DNA from: Antrodiella citrinella
Taxonomy: Eukaryota; Basidiomycota; Agaricomycetes; Polyporales; Steccherinaceae
Length of the DNA: 35,154 nucleotides
Reading direction: 5' to 3'
NCBI GenBank assembly: GCA_004802725.1
Contig: SGPM01000290.1
Span: forward strand, 1-35,154
The translations under genes and the position numbers were made by a program. Shown here in pieces: positions 1 through 9,151 of this stretch (the first letter of the stretch is position 1; every line of letters starts with the position of its first letter). The notes below the pieces were generated by a model that did no database searches, was not told the DNA's origin, and was given only the letters and a program-made list of their open reading frames with translations.

Positions 1-2
1 CT

Positions 3-155
3 CTTACGCCGTACTACGTGCGACCGCCTTCTTCGGAGAATCTTGAGCTACTTTCACCACATCAATATTTAACAGCATCATGGGTGCGTTCGGAATCGTT
101 GGTCCTGGATGTCGTCAACCAGTTGCTGATGGGACGTTCTCGGGACTGGTCGTAG
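3..155 (+). CDS. Possible C-terminal end of an upstream gene (partial)
   Basis: One frame is open from the window edge to a TAG at 153-155 and reads as about 50 residues ending in GRSRDWS. The other two forward frames hit stops within about 75 bases. The composition looks like ordinary protein, with no low-complexity bias. I recognise no domain. It could equally be chance open sequence, because only about 150 bases are visible and the start lies outside the window. Confidence 0.2.
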   Translation, partial: LTPYYVRPPSSENLELLSPHQYLTASWVRSESLVLDVVNQLLMGRSRDWS

Positions 156-811
156 AACTTAGCTGTGCTTCAAGTTGACCTATCCACAAATGACCGTTGG
201 AGGCCACCCAATGATTAATGACTCGCCGAAGGCTGCATGGCGATTTATTTATACCGTGGCTATTTTTGTAAATGGCTCCCGAGGTGCGTAGAAATGATAT
301 ATAATGCAGACAGAGGACTGAGAGTTGCATGTTTGCCACTTACACTAGATGTCTCACCCCCAGAAGGAGCTCGAGGTCCACACACAGCCGGGTGTTTTCG
401 TTCACGTGTACTATGGACTACTTTTCAATCGTAACAGCCCGGGTCGTCAAGTAATAGTCCTTCCTCCGAGGATGCCTTCATCGATTGACAAATGCGGTAA
501 GCACAAACTCGATTCGCAGACTATCCAGGACGTCCACATGCTGCAACATTTGTCTAACGTGTCAGGCGCACCTTTTCCAGCAGGGAAGTGTCGGGTTCGA
601 GCAAGCCCTTGTAGGACCGAACTTGCACCGCCGGGCTCTCTCGTCGACAGCTTCACTCATGGCTCCCTCAACTCGACCTGCAATGTTTCCCGTTTCTTTC
701 CGTTCGTTTGGTTCGAGTGGAGCGTCGACAGTCATTTCTACCTCCTTGGCTCGAATGACAAGTCTTCGCAAGCCGACGAACCGGCATGCTTGGAGCCCGG
801 TGGAGGTACCG
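156..811. other. Intergenic stretch, no gene seen
   Basis: Several overlapping ORFs on both strands are open here, but none shows a recognisable domain or a convincing splice pattern. The right end is the promoter of the oxalate decarboxylase gene. Confidence 0.5.
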
Positions 812-818
812 TATAAAA
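812..818 (+). promoter_or_regulatory. TATA box of the oxalate decarboxylase gene
   Basis: TATAAAA lies 62 bases upstream of the ATG at 880 and is followed by a pyrimidine-rich leader. Spacing and orientation fit a core promoter for a strongly expressed secreted enzyme. Confidence 0.6.
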
Positions 819-879
819 GGCATACACTTTTGGGCCACCCTCTTCAGCCGACAAGTCAGCTCCTACCTCCTGCTTCACA

Positions 880-3183
880 ATGGCATCTCTCAAATTCCCC
901 AAGGCAGTCATCTGCGCCATTCTGCTCGCCAGCTTCGGTTCCGCCGCTCCCGCCGCTAGTTCAAACGTTTCCAGTGTGGCTTCAGCTGCTAGCTCTGCTC
1001 CGTTTCCACTTAGCAGCGCTCCCTCCATCAGTGCATCTGCAGTGCCCGTGAGCAGCGCGGGTGTATCTGTCGTCAGCGCGCCGACGTCCCCGTCCGATGA
1101 CCCATCCTCGACTGCCTCTGCGCCGGAAGCCAGTCAGACGGTGCCCTACGCTAGCGATGATCCGAACTCTCCTCTGTGGGGACCGGACTACGACGGTGTT
1201 CCACAAGCCATACGCGGTTCTTTTGGCGCAAGTGTGCTCGGCCCACAGAATGTTCCGTTGGTCAAGCAGAATCCTGACCTTCTTGCTCCCCCTACAACGG
1301 ATTCCGGGAGTGTGTAAGTTGCCATGTCTTCTTCCGACTCCCGATCTACGCTCATCACGCACCTGGTAGCGGAAACGCCAAGTGGCCATTCAGCTTAAGT
1401 CACAACCGACTTCAAACCGGAGGATGGGCTCGTCAGGAAAACAGTGCGTAGACCGACTACTTGGTTTCGAAAACCGCGTGACTGACAACATGTTCAGTCG
1501 ATGTGATGCCGTTCGCAACCTGTACGTTGTTCCTTCCTTCCCAAGATAGACACAACCAACCCTGAAATATCGTAATCTGCTAGCGATGGCTGGTGTCAAC
1601 ATGCGTTTAGAGGCAGGGGCAATCCGGTACGTACTTTTTGCCTTCAGATCGACATTTCGCAACTTCTGACCGAGCTGCTCAGTGAACTCCACTGGCACAA
1701 GACGGCAGAGGTACTATTTTACACTTGGTCATGTGTCCGCATGCTGATGTTGTCTATTTATAGTGGGCATACATTCTGAAGGTCGGTTCGAAGGGTCAGG
1801 GTTACACGCACTATTCTCACGATTTTTACTAGGGCTCTGTTCAAGTCACTGCAATCAACGCGGACGGTCAAAATTATCTGGCTACGGTGGTTCGTCTTCT
1901 CTCTGCTTCTATATCGGCACCGCCTCACGTGTGTCATGTTAGTCCGAGGGCGACCTGTGGTACTTCCCTCCTGGAATTCCGCACTCTCTTCAAGCGACTG
2001 CTGATCTAGCAGATGGGGCAGAGTTCCTTTTGGTGAGATCGATGTTCATCATAATGGGTCTCGTGAGTTGCAACTAAGATTGTATGCAGGTATTCGACGA
2101 CGGTGCTTTCAGCGAAGATTCCACGTTCCTAGTCAGCTTCTCTCAATACCTTGGGATATCACTGATCCTAACAACTTGACAGTTGACAGATTGGCTTGCC
2201 CATGTTCCGAAGGAGGTGCTCGCTAAGAATTTCGAGGTGGACATCTCGGCCTTCGATCACATTCCCGCCAGCGAACTTTACATCTTCCCGAGCTGTATGT
2301 TTCCATCTTTCTCCTGCTGCGAGAAGAGACAAGACTGACAGCATGTTATGTTGGCAGCTCCCCCTCCGGACGATGCTACGGCTGTCTCAGATCCTCAGGG
2401 CACTATACCTAACCCGTTCACATTCCAGTTGTCTAAGGTCAACGCAACACTTTTGTCTGGAGGGTCTGTCAAAGTCGTCGACTCTACTACATTTACCGTT
2501 TCGACGACTATCGCGGCTGCGGAAGTCACCGTCGAACCCGGAGCAATGAGGTGCGCACCAAATGGTCTGACCTATCGACGTCTTGTTCATTTTCTTCTTG
2601 AAACTTCAGGGAGTTGCACGTATGTTGTCGATTGGTGACATGATTCGCTATATGCTGAGTTGTTTTCAGTGGCACCCTACTCAGGACGAATGGAGTTTCT
2701 TCATGTGAGTCTAGCTCTGGATGCTACACGAATCATCCTGACATCTTCGGCAGTGAGGGTGAAGGACGTGTGACTATCTTCGCATCCAGTAGCAATGCCA
2801 GGACATATGATTACCAGGCCGGCGATATTGGTCCGTACTCATTCCCTCGAGACTTCATAGTATCCTCACTGACCTGTTTGATGATCAGGTTTCGTACCAG
2901 CTACCTTTGGTCACTATGTAGAGAACACAGGCAACACCACCCTGAAGTTCTTGGAGATCTTCAAATCGGACCGCTTCCAAGATATCAGTTTGAACCAGGT
3001 CAGTACTCAGTCAATCTTGAGGGGGTCACACAAAGTCTCAGCAAATTCCTCTAGTGGCTCGCTCTCACCCCGCCAGATCTTGTCAAAGCTCACTTGCAGC
3101 TCGATGATGCGACCATCGCCAAACTGAGCAAGACCAAGCCGACAGTTATTGGTGGGAGCAACACTACTTCTACCGGAAATTGA
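880..3183 (+). CDS. Oxalate decarboxylase (secreted bicupin), 16 exons
   Basis: Predicted oxalate decarboxylase (EC 4.1.1.2), which turns oxalate into formate and CO2 using manganese; fungal forms are secreted. The deduced exons are 880-1313, 1370-1443, 1498-1521, 1584-1626, 1683-1710, 1764-1781, 1833-1889, 1943-2032, 2090-2131, 2183-2294, 2358-2550, 2610-2619, 2670-2704, 2754-2830, 2889-2998 and 3055-3183. They sum to 1476 nt (491 residues), in frame at every junction. A signal peptide (residues 1 to about 22) is followed by a Ser/Ala/Pro-rich stretch to about residue 85. Then come the family signature DGVPQ/PIRGS-like region and two cupin domains. Metal ligands are visible in cupin 1 (H195, H197, E201, H240) and cupin 2 (H375, H377, E382, H421). 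Several exons are microexons (10, 18, 24 and 28 nt). An oxalate oxidase activity cannot be excluded from sequence alone, but fungal bicupins of this type are decarboxylases. Confidence 0.93.
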
Positions 3184-3862
3184 TAGTCGAAGACTATGAG
3201 GTTTACTCCGGATTCCGGAAACGCAGAAATACGGACTTGGTGGATCTTTATCTGAATTGTATGAATATTCTGATGATTCTGCGCCTTCTGCTTCGTTGTT
3301 TTGTTTGCTACGAATGACTACGAACGACTCGGAATACTACTGTTTTTGCTGTCAGTTTCTTGTCTTGGAGACGCTCAGATATTTGGATTATTTAGTACGA
3401 TGCAACAACGACAAATATGATGTCTAGTTTTCCGTGCATTTTGTCTTTGCTTCAGGTGTGGCGCCGCGATCGCGCTCATGCCAAATAAACCAATACAAAG
3501 GCGCGTTATTTGGTATTATTTGACACCCGCTCAACGCCCGACTCATCCTTGATTCTTGATTGTTCTGCGAGGCTAGGTGATGTTATACTGTACAGAACGA
3601 CGGTAAGTATTCAGTATGTCTCTTTCAAAGATGACATCCAAGTTGATCCAACCAAAAGGCACTACCCTTGGTTCTGTTCCGCGGTACGGGGCCCGGGGGC
3701 GGCGACGACGTAGGGACGTGTAATACGACGCGTACCGTGCGGGACATGTTCCGCGGAGGATGACCGACGAACCTTTTCTACCGACCTCCCGTCTATCTTC
3801 CGTCACCGTATAGCCACCCTCCCGCCGACCACCCGTCACACTTCGTCCGCCATCCACCTCGA
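3184..3862. other. Intergenic: 3' flank of oxalate decarboxylase and promoter of the next gene
   Basis: No gene is seen. An AATAAA lies at 3484-3489, about 300 bases past the stop, and may be a distal polyadenylation signal. A GC-rich block with many CG dinucleotides spans roughly 3680-3780. A pyrimidine-rich stretch precedes the next TATA-like box. Confidence 0.5.
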
Positions 3863-3869
3863 TATTATA
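3863..3869 (+). promoter_or_regulatory. TATA-like box for the small nuclear protein gene
   Basis: TATTATA lies 114 bases before the ATG at 3983, followed by a CT-rich leader. It argues against any start codon close to 3878, which would lie within the TATA to cap distance. Confidence 0.4.
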
Positions 3870-3982
3870 GGCGCCCTTTGCACATAAGGAGGGCCCGGTT
3901 TTCAGCGAGTTTCCAGCTTACCCCAGACTCATCTTACATACTTACCACCATCTTCACACCTACTCATAACCACTTGCACATC

Positions 3983-4585
3983 ATGTCTGCCATGTCCCTC
4001 TCCTTCATCTGCCATCCTCAGCCTGCAGCTGGTCTGCAGCCCTCCTCGTACTCTTCGACCGTCTCCTCTCCCTCGTCTTCTGTTCCCTCTCACGGGCTCA
4101 AAAGAGCTCGTGAAGAAGACGAGTGGTCAGATGTTGATGTGATCGACCTCACCACCCCAGAGTACGAGGAGGAGGAGTCTCACAGCAAACGTCGCAAGAC
4201 TCAGGCTGGTCCTCAGTCTTTGTCGTCTGTGAGCTCCAATCCTCAGCCAGAGGGTCGTTACGTCGGTCTTGGCATCAGTGGCCTACCGACTAACATTACA
4301 CCTAGCATCATCCGTAGAGCGGATGCTCTGCAGGCGAGCTCGTCAATGGGCTCGCCATATAGGTCCCCCAGACATCCTGTCTGGAAGACCGAGTCGGCTC
4401 TGCGGGGGGTGCCATCACCCATTCTATCATACACCCCACACGCACCCGACTTGGTTCTCCCCCCGTTGTCGTCCCTCCTCGGAGGTGACTTCCCCCATTT
4501 CCCGCCGTCCGGTGCGGGATTGGGATTGGGGATTGATATGGACTTCAGTCCGCTCACCACTGGCATCACACCGGACGAGATGTAA
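3983..4585 (+). CDS. Hypothetical nuclear protein with SUMO-interaction-like motif
   Basis: Single-exon ORF of 200 residues. The frame is open upstream to 3878, but that entry codon is TTG, so the first ATG (3983, MSAMSLSF) is taken; a second ATG follows at 3992. The N-terminal third is Ser/Pro-rich. Basic clusters KRAR (residues 40-43) and KRRK (69-72) flank a stretch containing VDVIDL (51-56) followed by an acidic run. This is the classic layout of a SUMO-interacting motif between nuclear localisation signals. The C-terminus contains short hydrophobic-acidic patches (for example GIDMDFSPL) that could serve in activation or protein contact. I recognise no enzymatic or DNA-binding domain. Likely a basidiomycete-specific nuclear regulator or adaptor; function unknown. 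Confidence 0.7.
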   Translation: MSAMSLSFICHPQPAAGLQPSSYSSTVSSPSSSVPSHGLKRAREEDEWSDVDVIDLTTPEYEEEESHSKRRKTQAGPQSLSSVSSNPQPEGRYVGLGISGLPTNITPSIIRRADALQASSSMGSPYRSPRHPVWKTESALRGVPSPILSYTPHAPDLVLPPLSSLLGGDFPHFPPSGAGLGLGIDMDFSPLTTGITPDEM

Positions 4586-5057
4586 AGGTGTGACGCACCC
4601 GTCTCTATAAACAGTCACCGCTAGTTGGGGCTGTTCATAACATATCTACTATACCCATATTGCCTGGTGCAATATAATATAATATTTCTCAAACCCATCT
4701 ACCATCTACTGAATGATAATTCAAAAGTTTCAATTTTTGTGATCGAAGTAGACCGCCGGAAGGGACGTCGTGTTCACAAGTACTGTATCTCAAAGCAGAG
4801 GCATCCTCTGTTCTAGATAAAGCCCGGCACTGCGGTCAGGCTCGACCTCCGCGGCTCCTTGGTCCGCATAGTCTCTTCCGAGTCCGCACCGCACCTAATC
4901 TCGGGTATACATCCCGACCCCTACCATGCAATTGCGCAATCGCACCAACGCAGGGACAAGACAAGCATTACCTATTAACGATATCGAAAACAATACAAAC
5001 ATAACGAACGAGCCAAACGTTAACCAAGCCATGCGTTCCACCGAGTGATTATAAGTA
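4586..5057. other. Intergenic between convergent genes
   Basis: 3' flanks of the small nuclear gene (+) and the Pil1 gene (-). An AT-rich stretch around 4670-4690 may hold termination or polyadenylation signals. No gene is seen. Confidence 0.5.
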
Positions 5058-8000
5058 TTACGACCTCAAACCGCCCTGCTGCTGCCCGTTATCCTCGTGT
5101 CCGCCATGTCCGTCCTCACTCATATACGCGGAAAGGTAGTCATAACTCTCCTCTCCCGCATGCGACTGTCGGTTCTGTTGACCATGCGAATAATAATCGC
5201 CCGGACCCGGCTGCTGTTGGTACTGCTGCTGTGGCGGCTGAGCATACCCGGTAGACACAGACCGATGCCGCTCATCCATCCCCGGGTCCTGTAGGTTCCC
5301 GCCCGGCAACGGCGCGGACGGGACCCTCTGCATGTCTCCGCCCTGCACGGGATACGGCGACGCAGGGAGGCGTTTCCGCACGTGCAGCGGCGACGTGTTG
5401 TCCGCGAGCGCGTTCGTATCGATGCTCGAGACACTCGACGGGCCTGTAGGTTGGCGGACTTGCCTCTTGAACGCAGCGGCACTGATTGTGCGCGGGTTTG
5501 CGCCGGGAATGAAGGACGTGGCTGAGCCCGTTGCAGCCGCTCCGAGACCGTACAGCTGTCCAGTCGAAGTAGGCGTTGGGTACTCAGGTGGCGTGCGGAA
5601 AGACGCAGTGCTGCCTATTGGTGAACTGAGATTGGGAGGGGGCACGAGTGGGCTATGCCCGCCAGCATTGTTATCGGTGTTAGCTGGAGAAATGGGAGTC
5701 GATTGGCGTGAAGGTACTCCACTCGCAGCGCGATCTTTCTCCCTGACATACTGAGGTTCCCGAGCGCCATAAGTCGGAGAAGTAGGAGGCGACTGCTGCC
5801 TATACATTTGGTACGAGGGTTGTTGTTGGTACATAGGCTGAGGGGCGGGCTGGTGGGGAGGTTGAGGAGGAGAGCTGGCCCGGACTTCAGGGGCAGCGCT
5901 GGTGGTTGCGGTTGCTGGACCGAGCTGAACATCAATGAATCGAGTTCACGAGAAACTTCACGGGCTGCAGCGGCATTCAGCGCAGCGTCGCCGTGTCCTT
6001 CTTCCGAAGGGGTCGGTGCTCGGTGAGGAATAACTACAGGCGGTGAATGCGGCGCATTTGTCGGTGTGTTATCCACCGGCGATTCTTCATTGGATAGTGC
6101 TGCTACATCACAAGTCTCAACATATGCAAATGGTGAACAGGACAGATTGACTCACTCTCATCATAATGAGCTGGATTAATTGGTGGGATCGTGGATTGAC
6201 CCTCGGCTTGGTGACTATGCCGTTTCGCCATCTCATCATCGACATCCCGTACACTGCCAAACCTCACGATCTTGGACTCATCGTGTGAGCCCTCAGAACC
6301 CGCTGCATCCGCCTCATGGTCCGACATATACGCCAACGCCATACCCACGCCTTCGGCTGGATCATCATACTCATCTAGTGGCAGTGCAGTATCATACGAC
6401 GGAGGTGGCGGAACCCCCGGGCTGTCATATGGCCCATGTCCCGCGGTCGCAGCTTGGGACTGCTCAACACCATGGTAGGGTTGCTGCTGAGTTTCCGGAG
6501 GAGCAGCACCCTGAGTGATCTGGGAATTCCGATCTTGTTGCCACTGTGGCCCCAACGCAGAGGCGACACTTGACAAGAACGAGTCGCCCTGACGATCGAC
6601 TTCCAACGACGGTACTCGCTCGTCTATCGGAGGAGCTCCCCCATTCGTATACGGTGCAGATACACCCGCTGGAAGCTGTGGTCGAGGTCCCCCCGCCTTA
6701 ACAGGGAACGTGGCAAATCTCCCGCTATTGCCTTCCGCAGGTGCAGGCGACGCGGATCCATCCGCACCCATACGAGCATGCCTTAGCGAGCTCGAACGAG
6801 CAGCGTACGAGTCCGAGGAATTATACGTCCCAAATTCGTTGACTTCCTGAGGCTGGGAACCCGGAGCCTGAGGATAAGTGTAGACGGCATAGTTCCCGCC
6901 TTGCGGCATGGACTGGTGCGGCTGGTTCGGTTGTGGCGGCGGGTACTGCTGCGGGTCTGGATACGGTGTTTGTTGCGGATACTGTTGCTGCTGATACGGA
7001 GGCTGGGGCTGGGGCTGCTGGTAAGGCGACTGTTGCGGCGGCTGTTGCAATTGCTGCGGGTAGCCTGGTTGCTGCTGGTATTGCTCGGAGCCATACTGTT
7101 GTGCTTGACCTTGCTGCTGCTCGGGAACCGGAGGAAGGGCAGTAGCCTCGGCCATTGGACTGAGATACGATGTCATGCCAAGGTCAGACCCTGCGGGCTG
7201 CGACTGAATCTGTGGCAAACTAACGAAGGAAGCACGAGTAGGATAGGTGGGAGAGTGTTGCGCCGGAGAGCTGGCCTCTGCAGATCCAGTGTATCCCTGT
7301 GGAGGACCTTGCGGCTGGGCATACTGCGATTGAGGTGTTTGCGGGTTTTGGTAATTCGTGCTGTTGACAGTATCGGCTCTCATGAGTGTCTCGCCAGGTC
7401 TGTCGCCAGCAGTGATGGTGCTATAGCCTGAGAATGTCGTCTGTGCAGCATAGAGCTGAGCGGGAGATAATTGACCGGAGAGGGGCCGATTTCCGGGAGG
7501 AGCCGCGGATTGCCCGATGGGCTGAGGTTGAGTTGGGTAGCCCCCAGGTTGCCCAGGTTGCGATGAGCCTCCTCCAGCACGCTTGCCGGTTCCAGGCTCT
7601 GCAGAGAATACGACTTCCTGGACTTCGTTTTGCGCCTCGAAGATGATTGCTTCGGTGCGCGCATGGCCCACGTAGTATGGACGTGGCAGGCCAGGCTGAG
7701 TTTGCTCAAGGGGAACGACCTGCAAGGAATATTACAGAGCGGACAGGCAAACGAAGCTCTATGCACTCACAGCCAGCAGCTGCTTGCCCAAGTCTGAGAT
7801 GATCTACGTATGGTGTTAGATAGCATGTCGATCCCTAGAGGTACGCACTCACCAAACCTTTCTCACAGAAGTCCTGAATGCCACCAAACTTGTGGCCTAA
7901 CCAGTTCTTTATAGAGTGACGTTTGAAGTCACCGATCCCGGCCTCCTCGTTCATGATTTCAGCATCAATCGTTCGAATATCATCCCGAAGCTGGGCTAAG

Positions 8001-8576
8001 AGAGCAGTTTGCGACTGGAGGTTCTTGTTGTCCGGATTCATCCTGCTGAGTTTCTTCTCCGCGTCCTCAGCTCTCGAGGCGAGCGTTCTTCGCCGACGCC
8101 TCATTTCGTCCAATGTCTCCTCCCGTTTCCGCAGAGCCTTCATCTGCTCCCGGATTGTGCTCTCTATGTTTGAAAAGTGATTGATCGCACCAGCGAGATG
8201 CAATATAAGCGTCGTCGCCGCATTCGAGATGTCCTACACGTCACATTCAATGTCGGTACGCAGATCACCCTAGAATATGCAAAGAAGTATTACGTACACC
8301 AAGATCATCTCCTTCTCCAGTCCCCCACTGCTTCAGCGATTCCGCAGACTTTGCGAGATCAAGCGCGAACTTCTGGGACCTACAAATACCACGACAATGA
8401 CGTATGACGGACGGTCAGAATGAATGTGCAATGTGGGAACACCAAAGATCGACGCACGATGACAGCACCGTCTTCTCCGCAGTGATCATATCCTGCAACC
8501 CCTTCAAATCTTTATTCCCTCCTAACGATGGCACCGTAGTGTTGTGCGCGAGCTTCGTCGCTACGCTCTTGAACAT
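5058..8576 (-). CDS. PIL1: Eisosome Pil1/Lsp1-domain protein with very long Pro/Gln-rich tail
   Basis: Pil1-family BAR-like protein that in yeasts coats plasma-membrane furrows (eisosomes). Exons on the minus strand: 8576-8458, 8379-8298, 8233-7853, 7803-7771, 7719-6156, 6102-5962 and 5914-5058, summing to 3177 nt (1058 residues). The start is ATG at 8576 (MFKSVATKLAHNTT), which matches the usual N-terminus of the family. The Pil1 domain fills residues 1 to about 250: an N-terminal amphipathic segment, GNKDLKGLQDMITAEK, WGTGEGDDLG, a long coiled coil with a basic RRRRR patch, and PYYVGHARTE. After that come about 800 residues of low-complexity Pro/Gln/Ser/Gly sequence, densest in Gln at about 6900-7130. 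It holds two short acidic motifs, AYMSDHE and AYMSEDG. Yeast Pil1 is only about 340 residues, so the tail is exceptional. The last intron (5915-5961, 47 nt) is the least certain junction; without it the frame breaks. Confidence 0.85.
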
Positions 8577-9151
8577 ATTGGATCGAACCGACTGGAGTCC
8601 GCGAAGCGTTCGCTGATGTTATGGGCGGTCTGCCGATCGAGAATGTGCACGCAGCAGCAGACGTATCAATCAGTTAATTATCCGAGTGTCTGGAGAATGC
8701 ATACGTGATTAGCACGAACTGCTCAGATGTCGTTGCAGAACTGACCTTCGGGAAAGCGCAGTCGACCACGTCCGTAAGCCTTCCGTATGCTTTATACATG
8801 TCCGAATCACTCACCTGCTGCCTCTGGTGAAAACTGCTCGACCAGATGAACGAACTATCTCCTCAACTTCAGACTCTGTATGCCGTAGAATGTGTTAGGA
8901 TTGTGTAGATGCTGTCCTAGAGGGCTGTGTAGGACCGTCACTACTAGGACGTGGAGACTCGAGAGCAGTGAGCACCGGCTTGGCGACCAGTAGCCAATCA
9001 TGACCTCAGCTTATGTAACACTCTGAGCAACGAAATCCGTACAAAATCTTATCTTTCAACCATAGTACACTAAAAATAGGGAATACGAGCATGGATACTG
9101 GAGGAACGACGATGTTATACATACATGAAACCAGAACGAAACGTCGTATCA
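8577..9151. other. Intergenic: Pil1 promoter and 3' flank of the membrane protein gene
   Basis: Both flanking genes are on the minus strand. The frame upstream of the Pil1 ATG stays open for about 13 codons to an in-frame TAA, so a spliced 5' extension is possible but not needed. No other gene is seen. Confidence 0.45.

Noticed and set aside
3878..3982. Longer N-terminus for the small nuclear protein
   Set aside because: The upstream opening codon is TTG and lies about 10 bases after the TATA-like box, so it cannot be in the transcript as a start.
6901..7431. Plus-strand ORF of 176 codons rich in Leu and Arg
   Set aside because: It is the antisense shadow of the Gln/Pro-rich tail of the Pil1 protein; Leu/Arg richness is what CAG/CCG-type repeats give on the other strand.
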